A DNA stretch of 64,000 nt from Streptomyces sp. SKN60 (GCF_026236535.1 NZ_JAHTMW010000013.1:124001-188000), one strand, 5' to 3'. Counted from the stretch's first letter, positions 1 to 8,605 are shown. Program-made: numbers and translations. Notes: a model not told the origin generated them from the sequence alone.

Positions 1-80
1 GATCACGCCAAAGCAAGCAAGAACCTTGGCGCGACATCTACTGGCATCACTCGCACTCGAAGAAACCGGAGTTGAGAACA

Positions 81-281
81 ATGGCGATTATTCAGGGCGG
101 TACGGACAGCTGGACGAAGTCCTCTTATTCCGGTGGCAACGGCGCCTGCGTCGAGGTCAAGTCCCCCGTCGTGAACGCGATCGACGTGCGTGACTCGAAG
201 GCCCCCGAGGGCCCTTCGATTTCTTTCGGACCGGGGTCGTGGAACGCGTTCGTGGGCGAGGTGAGCGCCGGGGTCCTGTGA
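81..281 (+). CDS. DUF397 domain protein
   Basis: A 66-residue protein that is essentially one DUF397 domain, with the typical core WTKSSYSGGNGACVEV near residues 10-25 and an RDSK segment after it. These proteins are very common in Streptomyces and usually lie beside an XRE/helix-turn-helix regulator. That partner would be to the left, outside the window. ATG at 81 is chosen because it gives the canonical N-terminus and has a purine-rich CCGGAG about 10 bases upstream; a TTG at 72 in the same frame is less likely. The frame is open to the left edge, so a longer form cannot be excluded. Molecular function is unknown. Confidence 0.85.
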   Translation: MAIIQGGTDSWTKSSYSGGNGACVEVKSPVVNAIDVRDSKAPEGPSISFGPGSWNAFVGEVSAGVL

Positions 282-316
282 CGACCCCGCGCGCACCACG
301 CGCCGCGTTAAGGAAT

Positions 317-357
317 GAGCCCTCTCGCCCGGTCCGCCGTCCTGGTCGAGGGGGCTC
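317..357. terminator. Hairpin between convergent genes
   Basis: Arms GAGCCCTCTCG and CGAGGGGGCTC (11 bp, one wobble) flank a 19-nt loop, after the DUF397 stop and before the 3' end of the leftward gene that ends at 388. The position suits a bidirectional terminator. There is no clear U-tract, as is usual in Streptomyces. Confidence 0.6.
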
Positions 358-387
358 GGCCTTTGCCCCGACCCCGCCCGGAAGGGC

Positions 388-1245
388 TCAGCGCAGCTCG
401 TCCACGTAGCGGTCCGTCCCCGGCACCGTCGGGATGAACGGCGCCACCAGCTCGACCCGGCCGCCGCCCCCGCCCCCACCTAGGGACTCCAGGTCGGCGA
501 AGTGCTCCGCCCAGCACTCCCGGGGGTCCTCCTCCAGGAACCACAGCAGGGTCAGCCGGGTGTCGACGCCCTCGACCTGCTTCACGTACGTCATCCGGTC
601 GCCCGGCAGCGGCGTAGGCCGGAAGACGGTCACCATCGCCGCGGGCGACCCGGCGAGGCGGCGGGGCAGTTCGCGCGACCGCAGCCGCTCCAGGAGTTCC
701 GCCCGCGCCTCGGGGCCCTCGCTGTCGATCACCTGCAGGACGAGTCCGCGGTACGGGTGGTCGAGCGCGTGCAGGTCGCGCGGACCGTGGGGTCCCCCGT
801 GCCGAAGGCCGGGGGACCCGTCGCGGTAGACGGTCGCCTCGTGGTCCTGGAACGACGTGAAGACGTGGGTGCGGTCGTGGTAGACCCGGGCGTCGCGGTT
901 GAGGCGCTTGTTGATGGCGACGGTCCACTTCATGTGCTCGTCGTAGCGCCCGTCGGTGATCCAGTACGTGGCGAGGTAGCAGCCGGCGGTGACCGGCTGG
1001 GCGACCGCCGACTTCTCCGGGACGCGCAGCTCCTGGAGGGGGCGGGTGGCGACCCAGCGGCGGCCCGCGAACATCCAGGGCATGGCCATGGCGCCGGCGT
1101 AGTAGTGGTCGTCCTCGTACCAGCGGTTGTACGCGTACTCGTGACCCGGGTGCGGTTCGACCATGGTGATCAGGGCGTGCCCCGGGTGGGTGCCGTACGG
1201 CCCGACGGCGGCCAGCTCCCCGTACATCTCGCTCGTCTCGCTCAT
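388..1245 (-). CDS. Predicted dimeric alpha/beta-barrel protein
   Basis: A 285-residue soluble protein with no confident family name. The N-terminal third (ALITMVEPHPG, NRWYEDDHYYAGAM) resembles EthD/dimeric alpha-beta barrel proteins, and a second related block (TYVKQVEGVDTRLTLLWFLEEDP) follows after residue 210. This suggests two fused ferredoxin-like units. A run of eight glycines near residue 258 probably links the last strand. The start has GGGGAG six bases upstream. It is transcribed away from an SDR gene, with a perfect 17-bp operator between them that recurs upstream of the catabolic operons, so it probably belongs to that degradative regulon. Catalytic role not assigned. Confidence 0.8.
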   Translation of the reverse strand: MSETSEMYGELAAVGPYGTHPGHALITMVEPHPGHEYAYNRWYEDDHYYAGAMAMPWMFAGRRWVATRPLQELRVPEKSAVAQPVTAGCYLATYWITDGRYDEHMKWTVAINKRLNRDARVYHDRTHVFTSFQDHEATVYRDGSPGLRHGGPHGPRDLHALDHPYRGLVLQVIDSEGPEARAELLERLRSRELPRRLAGSPAAMVTVFRPTPLPGDRMTYVKQVEGVDTRLTLLWFLEEDPRECWAEHFADLESLGGGGGGGRVELVAPFIPTVPGTDRYVDELR

Positions 1246-1287
1246 CCTCGCTCCCCTTCCCTTCCCTTGTCGGTGACCGGCACCTAC

Positions 1288-1304
1288 TCTGACGGGCCGT
1301 CAGA
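1288..1304. promoter_or_regulatory. Catabolic-regulon operator O1
   Basis: TCTGACGGGCCGTCAGA is a perfect dyad with 8-bp arms around one central base, in the divergent promoter of the barrel protein and the SDR. It is the best copy of a motif found ten times in the window. The size and symmetry suit a TetR-family repressor. Confidence 0.75.
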
Positions 1305-1332
1305 TAAATGAACAGGCTCTGGGAGGTCGCGC

Positions 1333-2115
1333 ATGCTGCTCCAGGGAAAGACGGTCGTGGTGTCCGGCGTCGGCGCCGGGCTCGGGCACCGGGTGGCCGA
1401 GACGGTGGTGCGGGACGGGGGCCGCGCGGTCCTCGGCGCGCGCACGGAGGCGAACCTCGCGAAGGCGGCCGCCGAGATCGATCCGGCCGGGACGAGAACG
1501 GCCTTCCTGCCCACCGACATCACCGACGAGGCCCAGTGCGAGGCGCTCGCCGCGCTCGCCGTCGAGCGCTTCGGCGGGATCGACGCGGTGGTGCACGTGG
1601 CCGCCTGGGACTCGTACTTCGGGGGCCTGGAGGACGCCGACTTCGGCACCTGGCAGGGCGTCCTGGACGTGAACCTGCTCGGCACGCTGCGGATGACCCG
1701 GGCCTGCCTGCCCGCCCTCAAGGAGCGGGGCGGCTCTGTGGTCCTGATCGGCACGCAGTCGGCGGTGGCGGCGCCCTCGCAGGTGCGGCAGGCGGCGTAC
1801 GCGGCGTCGAAAGGGGCGCTGACCTCGGCGATGTACTCGCTGGCGCACGAGCTGGGGCCGCACCGGATCCGGGTCAACACGGTGCTGCCGGGCTGGATGT
1901 GGGGGCCGCCGGTGAAGGCCTTCGTGCAGTTCACGGCGCACACCGAGCAGGTGCCGGAGACCGAGGTGCTCGGCCGGCTGACCGAGCGGATGGCGCTGCC
2001 GGAGCTCGCGACGGACGGGGACGTGGCGGAGGCGGCGGTCTTCCTCGCCTCGGACCGCGCGCGGGCGATCACCGGGCAGTCGCTGCTGGTCAACGCGGGT
2101 GAGCTGATGCGCTGA
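1333..2115 (+). CDS. SDR family oxidoreductase
   Basis: A 260-residue classical short-chain dehydrogenase/reductase, the usual length for the family. The N-terminal nucleotide-binding loop reads SGVGAGLG, a variant of TGxxxGxG. The active-site YAASK lies near residues 156-160, followed by RIRVNTVLPGW and a C-terminal ITGQSLLVNAG, the normal end of the fold. It should oxidise or reduce a hydroxyl/keto group with NAD(P). The start has GGGAGG nine bases upstream. It diverges from the barrel protein across operator O1, which ties it to the same regulon as the CoA-ligase and thiolase genes. The substrate is unknown; hydroxyacyl or hydroxysteroid compounds are possible. Confidence 0.9.
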   Translation: MLLQGKTVVVSGVGAGLGHRVAETVVRDGGRAVLGARTEANLAKAAAEIDPAGTRTAFLPTDITDEAQCEALAALAVERFGGIDAVVHVAAWDSYFGGLEDADFGTWQGVLDVNLLGTLRMTRACLPALKERGGSVVLIGTQSAVAAPSQVRQAAYAASKGALTSAMYSLAHELGPHRIRVNTVLPGWMWGPPVKAFVQFTAHTEQVPETEVLGRLTERMALPELATDGDVAEAAVFLASDRARAITGQSLLVNAGELMR

Positions 2116-2142
2116 GCCGCCGCGCACAGGGTTGAGACCCAA

Positions 2143-2154
2143 AACCAGCTGGTT
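2143..2154. promoter_or_regulatory. 12-bp perfect palindrome
   Basis: AACCAGCTGGTT is a perfect 12-bp palindrome 27 bases after the SDR stop and about 140 bases upstream of the symporter. It may be an operator for the symporter; the function is inferred from position only. Confidence 0.35.
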
Positions 2155-2167
2155 CACAGACATGAAC

Positions 2168-2202
2168 AAGGGTCAGTAAACCGAACGATTTTACTGTCCC
2201 TT
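2168..2202. promoter_or_regulatory. 13-bp inverted repeat upstream of the symporter
   Basis: AAGGGTCAGTAAA and TTTACTGTCCCTT form 13-bp arms with one mismatch and a 9-nt spacer, in an unusually AT-rich stretch. It could be a regulator site for the symporter promoter or a terminator for the SDR. The AT-rich arms without a T-run favour an operator. Confidence 0.45.
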
Positions 2203-2290
2203 GACCCTCCCCTGCATTGTCCCCGCCTTCCAACTCCCCACACCATGAACGGCGTTCACAAGGCGGACCGGACCTCATGGAGGGCGGGCA

Positions 2291-3829
2291 ATGAACAGTC
2301 TCGACTGGGTCGTGCTCATCGGCTATTTCGGCGTCATGGTCGCGATCGGAGTCTGGTCCCACAAGCGCGTGGACGACGTCTCGGACTTCTTCACGGCCGG
2401 CGGCCGCATGCCCTGGTGGCTGTCCGGGATCTCGCACCACATGTCCGGCTACAGCGCGGTGATGTTCACCGGCTACGCCGGCATCGCCTACACCTACGGC
2501 GTCACCTCCTACGTCACCTGGTCCTTCCCCATAGCCATCGGCATCGCCGTCGGGGCCCACCTCTTCGCGCCCCGGCTCAACCGGCTGCGCTCCCGGCTCC
2601 ACGTGGCCTCCCCGCTGGAGTACCTGAAGAACCGCTACAACCTGCCCACCCAGCAGGCCCTCGCCTGGTCCGGCGTACTGCTCAAGATCGTGGACGTGGG
2701 CGCCAAGTGGGCCGCCATCGCCACCCTGTTGTCCGTCTTCACCGGGATCTCGCTCAACCAGGGCATCCTCATCACCGGTGTCATCACCGGCATCTACTGC
2801 ACGGTCGGCGGCCTGTGGGCGGACGCCCTCACCGAACTCGGCCAGTTCGTCATCCAGTTGCTCGCCGGACTCGCGATGCTGGTCGCGGTGCTCGGCAAGC
2901 TCGGCGGGATCGACGCGCTGTGGAGCGTGTGGGACCGGCCCGAGCTCCAGGGGCACACCGCGCCGACGGCCGGCCCGTACACCCTGACCTTCCTCCTCGC
3001 GTATCTCTTCATCAAGACCTTCGAGTACAGCGGCGGCATGTGGAACCAGGCCCAGCGCTACATGGCCACCCCCACCCCCCGCGAGGCCACCCGCTCCGGC
3101 CGGCTGTCCGCGCTGCTGTGGCTGGTCTGGCCGGCCGTGCTCTTCTTCCCGATGTGGTGCGCACCGCTGCTCGTCCACCCGACGAAGCCGGACGCCTCCG
3201 ACGCGTACGCCCTGATGACCGAACAGCTCCTCCCGCACGGGCTGCTCGGCCTGGTGGTCGTCGGCTTCTTCTCGCACACCATGGCCATGTGCTCCTCCGA
3301 CGCCAACGCCATCGCGGCCGTCTTCACCCGGGACATCGCGCCCGTGCTCAGCAAGGCCGCCCGGTCCTGGACCCAGCGGGCCGGGCTGCTCGCCGCACGC
3401 CTGTCGACGGTCGCCTTCCTCGCCCTGTCGATGGCGGTCGCCACCCAGGTCAACTCCCCCACCTTCAAGGACATCATCACCGTCGTGATCAAGTGGGTGG
3501 CCGGGCTCATGGGGCCGATCGCGATCCCGTTCATGCTGGGTCTGCTGCGCACCTTCCGGAAGTCCGGCCCGACGGCGGCGCTCGTCTCCTGGGCGGCCGG
3601 TCTCTTCGCCTTCTGGCTCACCAACTACGGCCTGGACGGCGTCGAGCTGCAGATCCAGATCGTGGCCCCGCTCGCCACCTCGCTGGTCCTCTACGTCCTG
3701 ATCGGGTACGTGAAGCCCGAGGCGACGCCGGAGCGCGACGCGCTGCTCGACCGGCTGGACGGCGGCGACGGTGCCGTAGCCATACCGGCCCAGGAGTCCG
3801 GCGACCGGACGGGTCAGCCCCTCGGGTAG
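2291..3829 (+). CDS. Sodium:solute symporter (SSS family)
   Basis: A 512-residue integral membrane protein of the SSS/LeuT-fold symporters, with about 13 hydrophobic segments. Family marks include the SDFFTAGGRMPWWL motif after helix 1, the SGYSAVMFTGYAG stretch, GGLWADALTELGQF around residue 175 and SSDANAIAAVFTRDI around residue 335. It should take up an organic solute with Na+. The substrate cannot be named from sequence; SSS members carry sugars, carboxylates, amino acids or vitamins. An SD-like AGGGCGG precedes the start. The gene ends only 7 bases from the convergent ADP-ribosylglycohydrolase relative. Two dyads upstream suggest regulated expression. Confidence 0.9.
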   Translation: MNSLDWVVLIGYFGVMVAIGVWSHKRVDDVSDFFTAGGRMPWWLSGISHHMSGYSAVMFTGYAGIAYTYGVTSYVTWSFPIAIGIAVGAHLFAPRLNRLRSRLHVASPLEYLKNRYNLPTQQALAWSGVLLKIVDVGAKWAAIATLLSVFTGISLNQGILITGVITGIYCTVGGLWADALTELGQFVIQLLAGLAMLVAVLGKLGGIDALWSVWDRPELQGHTAPTAGPYTLTFLLAYLFIKTFEYSGGMWNQAQRYMATPTPREATRSGRLSALLWLVWPAVLFFPMWCAPLLVHPTKPDASDAYALMTEQLLPHGLLGLVVVGFFSHTMAMCSSDANAIAAVFTRDIAPVLSKAARSWTQRAGLLAARLSTVAFLALSMAVATQVNSPTFKDIITVVIKWVAGLMGPIAIPFMLGLLRTFRKSGPTAALVSWAAGLFAFWLTNYGLDGVELQIQIVAPLATSLVLYVLIGYVKPEATPERDALLDRLDGGDGAVAIPAQESGDRTGQPLG

Positions 3830-3836
3830 GACCCCG

Positions 3837-4955
3837 TCAGGTCCTCGGGTAGCGGGTCAGCCAGCCCGAGGCCAGGTCGGCGGGGCCGTGCAGGGCCGCC
3901 CCCTGGGTCATCTCCATCGCGAAGTCGTCCGCGAGCGCCAGGACCGTCGCACGGCCCTCCAGTTCGGCCACCCAGGCCGGCGGGAGGGCCGTCTCGCCGT
4001 GCAGGGCGCCGAGCAGCGCCCCGGTGAGGGCGCCGGTCGCCGCCGACGGGCCGTCGTGGTTGACCGCGAGCCGCAGCCCGTGCCGGACGTCCTCGCCGAC
4101 CAGCGTGCAGTACACGGCGGCCGCCAGCTGCCCCTCCGCCCGGTCCTCGGCCGCCCCGAGCGCGGTCACCCGCTCGTCGTCCGGCGCCCCTTGGCGTACG
4201 GCGTCCAGCGCGGCCTCCAGGGCCTCGGTCACCCGCTGGTGGCCGGGGCGGGCGGCGAGCTGGGCGAGCGCGGTGGCGACGGCCGCGTCGACGCTGCCGC
4301 CCCGGGCCAGGCCGTGCACGACCACCGCGAACGCGCCGGCCGCCAGATACGCGGCGGGGTCGCCGTGCGTCTGGGCGGCGCACTCCACCGCCAGCTGGCA
4401 GACCAGCTGCGGCTCCCAGCCGACGAGCAGCCCGAACGGCGCCGAGCGGACCACGGCACCGCTGTCGGCGGCCTGCGGGTTCTTGGGCCGGTCGAGCGTG
4501 CCGAGCTGCGCGTCGCCGAGGCCGGTGAGGCAGGCCCGGGCCGGGTCCCGGCGGGCGTACAGCCACTCCTCGCGGGCCAGCCAGCCGAGGTCGGTGCGCC
4601 GCTCGTCGGGGCCCCAGTCGCGCTGGGTGGCGGCCCAGCGCAGGTGGGCCCGGTGCACATCGGTGGGCGGGTGCCAGTGGCCGGTGTCGCGGCGGACCTG
4701 GGCGCGGATGAGGCCGTCCACGGTGAACAGCGACATCTGGGTGGCGGCGGTGACCGCTCCGCGCCGCCCGTAGGCGGGGGCGAGCTCGGTCAGGCCCTCG
4801 GGGCCGTGCGCGGCGCGCAGCTCGGCGAGGGTGCGGTCGGCGGCCCCGGCGCCGAGGGCGTCACCGACCGCGCCGCCGAGCAGGCAGCCGCGGACCCGCG
4901 AGCGGAAGTCCTGCTGTTCGGTGCGGCCCCACACGGCCGCGGCTGTGGTGGTCAC
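3837..4955 (-). CDS. Degenerate ADP-ribosylglycohydrolase-family protein
   Basis: A 372-residue member of the ARH/DraG fold, with GDALG at residues 31-35 and the overall helix pattern intact. Active members bind two Mg2+ ions through a TDDT motif and a GDSDSTG motif. Here the first reads VTAATQM (residues 68-74) and the second NHDGPSAATG (299-308), so the key aspartates are replaced by Ala, Ala, Pro and Ala. The frame is intact, so this looks like a pseudoenzyme, perhaps an ADP-ribose or protein binder, not a decaying gene. GTG at 4955 is chosen over the GTG 21 bases upstream because GGGGGAGGG precedes it at good spacing. Confidence 0.85.
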   Translation of the reverse strand: MTTTAAAVWGRTEQQDFRSRVRGCLLGGAVGDALGAGAADRTLAELRAAHGPEGLTELAPAYGRRGAVTAATQMSLFTVDGLIRAQVRRDTGHWHPPTDVHRAHLRWAATQRDWGPDERRTDLGWLAREEWLYARRDPARACLTGLGDAQLGTLDRPKNPQAADSGAVVRSAPFGLLVGWEPQLVCQLAVECAAQTHGDPAAYLAAGAFAVVVHGLARGGSVDAAVATALAQLAARPGHQRVTEALEAALDAVRQGAPDDERVTALGAAEDRAEGQLAAAVYCTLVGEDVRHGLRLAVNHDGPSAATGALTGALLGALHGETALPPAWVAELEGRATVLALADDFAMEMTQGAALHGPADLASGWLTRYPRT

Positions 4956-5098
4956 GACGTGCCCTCCCCCGTACACCGACCGGTCTGCTCGGCACTCTCA
5001 GCACTGTAATAGACCGGATGCGCTCGTTCAGGGGCCGGAACGTTATGCGTTCCGGCGCCCTTCAGGCCGTTTTTGACCGGGTTTCCGCCCTCCTCCGG

Positions 5099-5134
5099 TT
5101 ACTCCCGTTACTCCCGTTACTCCCGTTACTCCGG
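5099..5134. repeat. 9-bp tandem repeat x4 over the fbiC stop
   Basis: Four copies of TTACTCCCG (the last one TTACTCCGG) run into the 3' end of fbiC. The fbiC TAA stop lies in the fourth unit. Copy-number change here would alter only the 3' untranslated part. Confidence 0.85.
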
Positions 5135-7744
5135 GGGCAGGAGCGGCAGCAGCTCCGGCAGGTGCCCGTCCGAGGCGCGGGCCGCCGACCGCCGCTCCTC
5201 GGGCACCTCGCCGTACAGCGTCGTGCGCGGCCGGGAGGGCCGGCCGGCCGCCTCGGCGATGGCCTCCAGGTCGCGGATCGAGCGGTACGAGCCGTAACTG
5301 GAGCCCGCCATCCGGGAGATGGTCTCCTCCATCAGCGTGCCGCCGAGGTCGTTGGCGCCGGAGCGCAGCATCGCGGCGGCGCCCTCCGTGCCCAGCTTGA
5401 CCCAACTGGTCTGGATGTTGGGGATGTACGGGTGGAGGAGCAGCCGGGCCATGGCGGTGACCGCGCGGTTGTCGCGGGTGGTCGGGCCGGGGCGGGCGAT
5501 GCCGGCGAGGTAGACGGGCGCGTTGGTGTGGATGAAGGGCAGGGTCACGAACTCGGTGAAACCGCCGGTGCGTTGCTGGATGCCGGCCAGGGTGCGCAGA
5601 TGGCCGAGCCAGTGGCGGGGCTGGTCCACGTGCCCGTACATCATGGTCGAGGAGGAGCGGATGCCGAGCTCGTGGGCGGTGGTGATCACCTCGATCCAGG
5701 TGGCCGTGGGCAGCTTGCCCTTGGTGAGCACCCAGCGGACCTCGTCGTCGAGGATCTCGGCGGCGGTGCCGGGGATGGAGTCGAGTCCGGCCTCCTTGGC
5801 GGCGGTGAGCCACTCGCGGATGGACAGGCCGGTGCGGGCGGCGCCGTTGACGACCTCCATCGGCGAGAAGGCGTGCACGTGCATGCCGGGGACCCGTTCC
5901 TTCACCGCGCGCGCGATGTCGAAGTAGGCGGTGCCGGGCAGGTCGGGGTGGATGCCGCCCTGCATGCAGACCTCGACGGCGCCGACCTCCCAGGCCTGGG
6001 CGGCCCGGTCGGCGACCTGGTCGAGGGAGAGGGTGTAGGCGTCGGCGTCGGTGCGGCGCTGGGCGAAGGCGCAGAAGCGGCAGCCGGTGTAGCAGACGTT
6101 GGTGAAGTTGATGTTCCGCGTGACGATGTACGTCACGTCGTCGCCGACCGCGGTCTTGCGGACGTCGTCGGCGACCGCGCAGAGCGCGTCGAGGGCCGGG
6201 CCGTCGGCGTGGAACAGGGCGAGGGCCTGCGGGTCGGTGAGCCGGGTCGGGTCGTCGGCGGCGACCGCCAGGGACTCCCGTACGTCGCCGTCGATCCGCT
6301 CGGGCGCGCGCTGGTCGGGCACCAGGCCGGGCGCGGCGGCCTCGCGCAGCGCGTCCCAGTCGCCGTAGACGTGGTCGAAGTCCTCGCGGCGGTCGCCGGT
6401 GCGGCCGGTGGTGTCGATGGTGGCGTGGAGATCCGTGCGGCCGCTCGCGCTGAACGCCTCGTCCGGCTCCTGCCAGGGCAGGCCCCGGACGGGCGCGTCC
6501 GGGTTCGCCAGGCCGGTCTCGGGGTCGGCGAGCGCGCGGACGTGCGGGACGATGCGGGGGTCGAGCCAGGGCTCGCCGCGCCGTACGAACTCGGGGTAGA
6601 CGCAGAGGCGTTCGCGGAGCTCGAAGCCGGCGGCGCGGGAGTGCTCGGCGAGCTCCTCGATCCTCGGCCAGGGGCGCTCGGGGTTGACGTGGTCGATGGT
6701 GAGCGGCGAGACCCCGCCCCAGTCGTCGATGCCGGCGGCGATCAGGCGCTCGTACTCGGCGTCGACGAGGTTCGGCGGGGCCTGGAGGCAGGCGGCGGGG
6801 CCCATGATGAGGCGGGCGACGGCCACGGTGGCGACCAGGTCGTCGAGTTCGGCGTCCGGCATGCCGCGCATCGCCGTGTCCGGCTTGGCGCGGAAGTTCT
6901 GGATGATCAGCTCCTGGACGCCGTGGTAGGAGCGGGCGATCCGGCGCAGCGCGAACAGCGACTCGGCGCGCTCCTCCGGCGTCTCGCCGATCCCGAGCAG
7001 CAGACCGCTGGTGAACGGGACGGAGGAGCGCCCGGCGTCCTCCAGGACCCGCAGCCGGACGGCGGGCTCCTTGTCCGGCGAACCGTGGTGCGGGCCGCCG
7101 GGCTCGGACCACAGGCGGGTCGCGGTGGTCTCCAGCATCATCCCCATCGAGGGCGCGACCGGCTTGAGCCGCTGGAGGTCGGTCCAGGAGAGCACCCCGG
7201 GGTTGAGGTGCGGGAGGAGTCCGGTCTCCTCCAGGATCCGGATCGACATGGCCCGTACGTACGCGATCGTGTCGTCGTACCCGTGCGCGTCCAGCCACTC
7301 CCGGGCCTCGGGCCAGCGGTCCTCGGGCTTGTCCCCGAGGGTGATGAGGGCTTCCTTGCAGCCGAGCGCGGCGCCCTTGCGCGCGATGTCCAGGACCTCG
7401 TCCGGGCTCATGAACATCCCGTGTCCTGCCCGGCGCAGCTTGCCGGGCACGGTCACGAAGGTGCAGTAGTGGCACTTGTCCCGGCACAGCCGGGTGAGCG
7501 GTATGAACACGCTCTTCGAGTACGTGATGATCCCCGGCCGCCCGGCGGCCTCGAGCCCCGCGTCCCGCACCCGCCCGGCCGTCCCCACCAGCTCCGCCAG
7601 ATCCGCCCCGCGCGCCCTCAGCAGCACGGCGGCCTCCCCCACATCGAGCGCCACCCCGTCCCGGGCCCGCTTCAGGGCCCTGCGCATGGCGTTCTCGGTG
7701 GGACGGGCGTCGTGGGCGTCGCGTGCTGCCTGGTGATCCGTCAT
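5126..7744 (-). CDS. fbiC: FO synthase (CofG-CofH fusion)
   Basis: Bifunctional 7,8-didemethyl-8-hydroxy-5-deazariboflavin (FO) synthase, 872 residues, making the chromophore of coenzyme F420 from tyrosine and 5-amino-6-ribitylaminouracil. Two radical-SAM domains are fused, as in other actinobacteria. The N-terminal CofG half carries CRDKCHYC (Cys87, 91, 94) and the C-terminal CofH half CYTGCRFC (Cys551, 555, 558), each binding a 4Fe-4S cluster. The ATG at 7744 is chosen because upstream in-frame sequence is low-complexity and Arg-rich, and family members begin just before the conserved helical region. LLM-family and DUF385 oxidoreductases nearby could use the F420. In S. coelicolor fbiC also lies close to afsR. 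Confidence 0.97.
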   Translation of the reverse strand: MTDHQAARDAHDARPTENAMRRALKRARDGVALDVGEAAVLLRARGADLAELVGTAGRVRDAGLEAAGRPGIITYSKSVFIPLTRLCRDKCHYCTFVTVPGKLRRAGHGMFMSPDEVLDIARKGAALGCKEALITLGDKPEDRWPEAREWLDAHGYDDTIAYVRAMSIRILEETGLLPHLNPGVLSWTDLQRLKPVAPSMGMMLETTATRLWSEPGGPHHGSPDKEPAVRLRVLEDAGRSSVPFTSGLLLGIGETPEERAESLFALRRIARSYHGVQELIIQNFRAKPDTAMRGMPDAELDDLVATVAVARLIMGPAACLQAPPNLVDAEYERLIAAGIDDWGGVSPLTIDHVNPERPWPRIEELAEHSRAAGFELRERLCVYPEFVRRGEPWLDPRIVPHVRALADPETGLANPDAPVRGLPWQEPDEAFSASGRTDLHATIDTTGRTGDRREDFDHVYGDWDALREAAAPGLVPDQRAPERIDGDVRESLAVAADDPTRLTDPQALALFHADGPALDALCAVADDVRKTAVGDDVTYIVTRNINFTNVCYTGCRFCAFAQRRTDADAYTLSLDQVADRAAQAWEVGAVEVCMQGGIHPDLPGTAYFDIARAVKERVPGMHVHAFSPMEVVNGAARTGLSIREWLTAAKEAGLDSIPGTAAEILDDEVRWVLTKGKLPTATWIEVITTAHELGIRSSSTMMYGHVDQPRHWLGHLRTLAGIQQRTGGFTEFVTLPFIHTNAPVYLAGIARPGPTTRDNRAVTAMARLLLHPYIPNIQTSWVKLGTEGAAAMLRSGANDLGGTLMEETISRMAGSSYGSYRSIRDLEAIAEAAGRPSRPRTTLYGEVPEERRSAARASDGHLPELLPLLPPE

Positions 7745-7782
7745 GGACCGAGCATACGAGCGGGTAGGCAGGACGGGGACGG

Positions 7783-8136
7783 TCAGTCGGTGTCCTTGGG
7801 GTGCCGGGGAGCGGCGTACACCAGGTGCACGGTGCGGCGTTCCTCGTCGACGAGGTAACGCACCCGCCCACCGGCCGTCACCTCGTACTCCCACTGCGGG
7901 TAGGCGCGGCCTCCGAGCGACCCGGTCGCCAGACGGCCGCGGCGCCTGTGCTGGCGGTCGGGATCGGTCCGCGAGAGCCGGTCACGGCGCAAGGCCTCGA
8001 AGCAGCGCCGTGTGTTGCCCGGTGCTTCCGCGCCCAACTCGCCCCAGCCCTTGGCCGCCTCGTTCGTGGCGAAGCGAAGGCGCCACTCGGCGCCGACCGG
8101 TGGCGGGGCGACGTCGTCGCCGCGCTTCGGCGTCAC
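7783..8136 (-). CDS. RelE/ParE-like toxin
   Basis: A 117-residue basic protein with the RelE-superfamily look: RLRFATNEAAKGWGEL at the N-terminus, an Arg-rich middle, and YEVTAGGRVRYLVDEERRTVHLVYAAPRHPK as the C-terminal beta-sheet. RelE toxins usually cut mRNA on the ribosome or inhibit gyrase; which applies cannot be told here. The GTG start overlaps the stop of the preceding antitoxin gene in GTGA, so the two are translationally coupled, antitoxin first. It ends 38 bases before the fbiC start. Confidence 0.8.
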   Translation of the reverse strand: MTPKRGDDVAPPPVGAEWRLRFATNEAAKGWGELGAEAPGNTRRCFEALRRDRLSRTDPDRQHRRRGRLATGSLGGRAYPQWEYEVTAGGRVRYLVDEERRTVHLVYAAPRHPKDTD

Positions 8137-8594
8137 GGAGCGGTCACCTCTCCGTGGTCCTCGTCCGGGAGGGCGCGGGTGAGCCGGGCGGTGAGATCGG
8201 GGTCGGCGAGGACGCGGGCCGTCGCCCGCCATTCGACGATGGCGCGATGGAGATTGGCGTGGACGTCGAGCTCGGCCACGTCGCGGGTCGCGTCGGTCAG
8301 CTCCTGGACGAACTCCCGCAGCTCCTCCGCCGACAGATGGCGGACCCAGGGGAAGACCGACGGAATCGCACGCCTTATGGCGACCTCGCCGCCCTCCGCG
8401 GCAAGAAGGGCTGCGAGCAGGCGCGCGGTGACGTCCGCCGTCTCCTCGCGCTGCCGATCGTGGCGGGCGGTCGTGAGGTAGAGGTCCTGCCCGTCGCGGC
8501 GCGTGATGTGCAGGCGCTGGGCCCGGTCGAGCGTCTCGGCCACCCGCTTCGAGTTCTTGGAGAGCTCGGAGAACGAGACAGTGGGGGTCACCAT
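8133..8594 (-). CDS. YefM/Phd-like antitoxin
   Basis: A 153-residue protein whose first 60 residues (TVSFSELSKNSKRVAETLDRA, RRDGQDLYLTTARHDR) match the DNA-binding Phd/YefM antitoxin fold. The remainder is a longer helical toxin-neutralising part than in the 80-90-residue classic members. ATG at 8594 is preferred to the upstream in-frame start because it abuts the operator and starts the conserved domain at residue 3. It should bind and neutralise the RelE-like toxin encoded next and repress their shared promoter through the perfect dyad just upstream. Confidence 0.8.
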   Translation of the reverse strand: MVTPTVSFSELSKNSKRVAETLDRAQRLHITRRDGQDLYLTTARHDRQREETADVTARLLAALLAAEGGEVAIRRAIPSVFPWVRHLSAEELREFVQELTDATRDVAELDVHANLHRAIVEWRATARVLADPDLTARLTRALPDEDHGEVTAP

Positions 8595-8605
8595 GCACCG
8601 ACCGT

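Noticed and set aside
2..190. End of an upstream regulator gene overlapping the DUF397 start
   Set aside because: Two frames are open at the left edge but neither shows a family motif in so short a stretch, so no partial gene is annotated.
1308..2102. A 264-codon frame overlapping the SDR gene
   Set aside because: It is Arg/Gly-rich and lies one frame off the SDR, which has all family motifs; it is a GC-driven shadow frame.
3837..4955. Pseudogene call for the ADP-ribosylglycohydrolase relative
   Set aside because: The frame is full length with a good start and the rest of the fold is conserved; loss is confined to metal ligands, which fits a pseudoenzyme better than decay.
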